A DNA stretch of 64,000 bases from Bacteroidales bacterium (GTDB lineage: Bacteria > Bacteroidota > Bacteroidia > Bacteroidales > UBA10428), in NCBI GenBank assembly GCA_016935435.1, contig JAFGQZ010000062.1, positions 1-64,000 of the forward strand. The letters run 5' to 3'. Positions 62,003 through 64,000 of this stretch are shown in pieces. Every line of letters starts with the position of its first letter. Positions within the stretch are counted from its first letter, which is position 1. The notes below the pieces were generated by a model. The model searched no databases. It worked only from the letters and a program-made list of their open reading frames with translations, and was not told where the DNA came from. The position numbers were made by a program, and so were the translations under genes.

Positions 62003-64000
62003 ATGAGTGGCTACCAGACAAAAATTAAAAACCGTGAATTTGTAAGGACAGAAGAACTATCGGTATTTGTTTCAAGTAATAATTCTGCCTTTTGTGTTTT
62101 TCAGCCTGTGTCAACCATTAAACTTTTATTTTTGGTTTTTCTGGTTATTCAATCGGGCTTAATCTTCTGCCAGTACGAAAACTTTTTCTTTGAACCAATA
62201 AACAAAAAAAACGGATTGCCCGATAATTCAATCTATTCCATATACCAGGACAAAACTGGCTATATATGGTTATGCTCAGCCAATGGGATTATTCAATTTA
62301 ACGGCAACAATTTCAAGCATTTCCTGAAGGGCGACACTACAATGGGCAGAAATATAAACAGCAACAGGGTGGCGCATGTAATGCAGGACAGTAAAGGCCA
62401 ATTCTGGATTTCGACCTCAAACAGCGGTATAAACATTTACAATCCCGAAACTGAATTGTTCGAATATCTTTATTTCAACAATACTTCTAATTGTATTTCG
62501 GGCAATAATGTTAACAAATGTTTCGAAGACTCGAAAGGACAAATATGGATTGGCACCCTGGGAAACGGCTTGAACATGTACAACCCAAAAACAAAAAAAA
62601 TCAGTCGTTTTTTGCACTCTGTAGCCGACACTAACTCTTTGCCGGCAAACAATGTAACCGATATTACCGAAGACCTGCACGGAAATCTATGGGTTGCCAC
62701 CGATGGCCCTTACATTAGCAGGTATAATAGAGAAACCGGCAAATTCAAAAGGTTTAAAACCTCGTTTCCTGACATAAACCTGGGGGGCTACTTTAAAAAG
62801 TTGTACTTTACCAACGACAGCACACTTTGGATTGCTACAGACGGAACCGGGCTTTACCAACTCAACACACATACCCACAAGTTTAAACAATATTACCACA
62901 ACTTTAAGCCGGGCAGCCTTAACAGCAATAACCTTAAAGGCCTGATTGCCGATAATGAAGGTAATTTAATTATTATTACCGATGGTGGCGGCATAAATAT
63001 AATGAATATAAAAACCAGCCTGTTTAAACACATAACCTACACCTTTAACAACCCAAACGGAATAACTACTAATGCCCTGCTGTCGATTTATAAAGACAGG
63101 GGCAACAATATCTGGATTGGCACCTATAAAGCCGGACTGCTATTATATAAAGAAAACACCAGGGATATAAACATTGTTTCACAAACAGGCACAAACAGCG
63201 GACTGTGCCATAAATCGGTACTTAGCATACATGCAGGTACCGATGGGAAAGTATGGTATGGTACTGATGGTGGCGGGCTGAGCTGTTATGACATTAAAAC
63301 CCGAAAATTTACCTGCTACATGAACAACCCGACAGATCCAAAAACAATTTCCAACAATGTTATTAAAGATATTCACGAAGACAAAGACGGAAATTTATGG
63401 ATTGCAACATTTTTTGGAGGGTTAAACAAATTCGACCGTAAAAGCAGGGAATTTAAACGCTACATGGCAAGCTATACGGCGCAAAACAGCATCAGCAGCA
63501 ACAACACCTGGTGTATTATGGAAGATAGCGAAGGAAAGCTTTGGATTGGCAATTTCTCTACCGGGCTTGACATTTTTAACCCCAAAACAGAAACCTTTGC
63601 CCATGTACACCAAAACTATACCGATTCATCTACCCTTTCGCATACACAGGTTTCGTCGATGGTGCAAGACTCTTTGGGAAATATTTGGGTGGGAACACTG
63701 AATGGGCTGAACTATATGGATTATAAAACAAAAAATTGCCGCAGGTTTTACCATAACCCCAACAATAAAAACAGTTTGAGCGACGATTTTATCACGAGCT
63801 TGTACTATGACTCAAAAAACCGCTTGTGGATAGGCACCGATGGCGGAGGCCTTAACCTGCTTGAGGGTACCGGAATTTTTAAGTCGTTTGGCACAACAGA
63901 AGGGCTTCCGGGCATGTCGGTACAAAGCATGCAGGAAGATTGCGATGGAAATATATGGATTAGCACCAAAAACGGGCTTGCAAAGCTAAACCCCGAAAAA
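62003..64000 (+). CDS. Large beta-propeller sensor, 3' end off the window
   Basis: Open from the ATG at 62003 to the window end (666 codons, no stop). After an N-terminal stretch of about 35 residues, a hydrophobic segment (IKLLFLVFLVIQSGLIFCQ) serves as signal or anchor. From about residue 70 there are at least thirteen two-component-regulator propeller motifs, such as QIWIGTLGNGLNMYN, NLWIATFFGGLNKFD and RLWIGTDGGGLNLL. By analogy with the gene at 34261-38286 it should continue into a Y_Y_Y domain, membrane helix and a kinase or other output, but none is visible here. A GAF/HTH-type regulator is also possible. Codon use is that of the core genome rather than the glucan locus. Confidence 0.85.
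   Translation, partial: MSGYQTKIKNREFVRTEELSVFVSSNNSAFCVFQPVSTIKLLFLVFLVIQSGLIFCQYENFFFEPINKKNGLPDNSIYSIYQDKTGYIWLCSANGIIQFNGNNFKHFLKGDTTMGRNINSNRVAHVMQDSKGQFWISTSNSGINIYNPETELFEYLYFNNTSNCISGNNVNKCFEDSKGQIWIGTLGNGLNMYNPKTKKISRFLHSVADTNSLPANNVTDITEDLHGNLWVATDGPYISRYNRETGKFKRFKTSFPDINLGGYFKKLYFTNDSTLWIATDGTGLYQLNTHTHKFKQYYHNFKPGSLNSNNLKGLIADNEGNLIIITDGGGINIMNIKTSLFKHITYTFNNPNGITTNALLSIYKDRGNNIWIGTYKAGLLLYKENTRDINIVSQTGTNSGLCHKSVLSIHAGTDGKVWYGTDGGGLSCYDIKTRKFTCYMNNPTDPKTISNNVIKDIHEDKDGNLWIATFFGGLNKFDRKSREFKRYMASYTAQNSISSNNTWCIMEDSEGKLWIGNFSTGLDIFNPKTETFAHVHQNYTDSSTLSHTQVSSMVQDSLGNIWVGTLNGLNYMDYKTKNCRRFYHNPNNKNSLSDDFITSLYYDSKNRLWIGTDGGGLNLLEGTGIFKSFGTTEGLPGMSVQSMQEDCDGNIWISTKNGLAKLNPEK

Noticed and set aside
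1-64000. tRNA, rRNA, riboswitch, prophage or transposase genes
   Set aside because: Gaps were read on both strands and none was recognised by eye; a covariance-model search was not possible.

Overview
The window comes from a member of the Bacteroidota, probably Bacteroidales/Marinilabiliales-like; the order is an inference and no rRNA is present to settle it. Supporting signs are the Bacteroidota layout of the division and cell-wall (dcw) cluster (mraZ-rsmH-ftsL-ftsI-murE-mraY-murD-ftsW-murG-murC-ftsQ-ftsA-ftsZ), a SusC/SusD pair with a hybrid two-component regulator, BACON domains, type IX secretion (T9SS) C-terminal signals, and promoters of the TTG-N19/20-TAnnTTTG type.

Layout. 1-530: intergenic, with two tandem leftward promoters. 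531-4582 (+): polyprenol-phosphate mannosyltransferase, dihydroorotase, a small lipoprotein, and an aspartokinase resembling the ectoine-cluster type (Ask_Ect). 4696-5952 (-): a second, conventional aspartokinase, convergent on the first. 6385-17487 (+): mfd, coaX, an outer-membrane protein, a TPR protein, LptC, a small membrane protein, a CNNM/CBS/CorC protein and a PpiD-type foldase, largely overlapping or closely packed, ending at a bidirectional terminator. 17576-33736 (-): a YqeY-like protein, then the dcw cluster. The cluster is headed by mraZ, and four TGGN repeats at an exact 10-bp period lie just upstream and should be the MraZ operator.

34261-52204: a beta-glucan utilisation locus. 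A leftward operon runs from a T9SS-secreted duplicated-domain protein through SusC, SusD, a surface glycan-binding lipoprotein and three GH16 endoglucanases. A GH94 phosphorylase is divergent from it, and a 1341-residue hybrid two-component regulator follows downstream. TAGTACA direct repeats 21 bp apart upstream of the operon are a good candidate operator for that regulator. GH16 enzymes with the six-residue EIDIME motif plus a GH94 enzyme suggest laminarin or another beta-1,3-glucan, cut outside and phosphorolysed inside the cell. This segment looks AT-richer and uses TCG serine codons less than its flanks, so it may have been acquired.

52342-56571 (-): a 1409-residue secreted protein of repeated lectin-like and BACON modules. 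57218-61615 (+): a signalling cassette of a stand-alone MEDS-domain protein, a GAF-like/PAS histidine kinase, a GAF histidine kinase, a stand-alone receiver and a double-CDGSH iron-sulfur protein. 62003-64000 (+): the start of another large beta-propeller sensor, cut by the window edge.

Non-coding points of note: a 130-135 bp element with 11-bp terminal inverted repeats present twice (6148-6277 and 25620-25754), a heptanucleotide repeat array abutting the ftsZ start, a 20-bp perfect GC palindrome downstream of the GH16 operon, and a 41-codon small ORF at 61781-61906. No tRNA, rRNA, CRISPR array, transposase or prophage gene was recognised.
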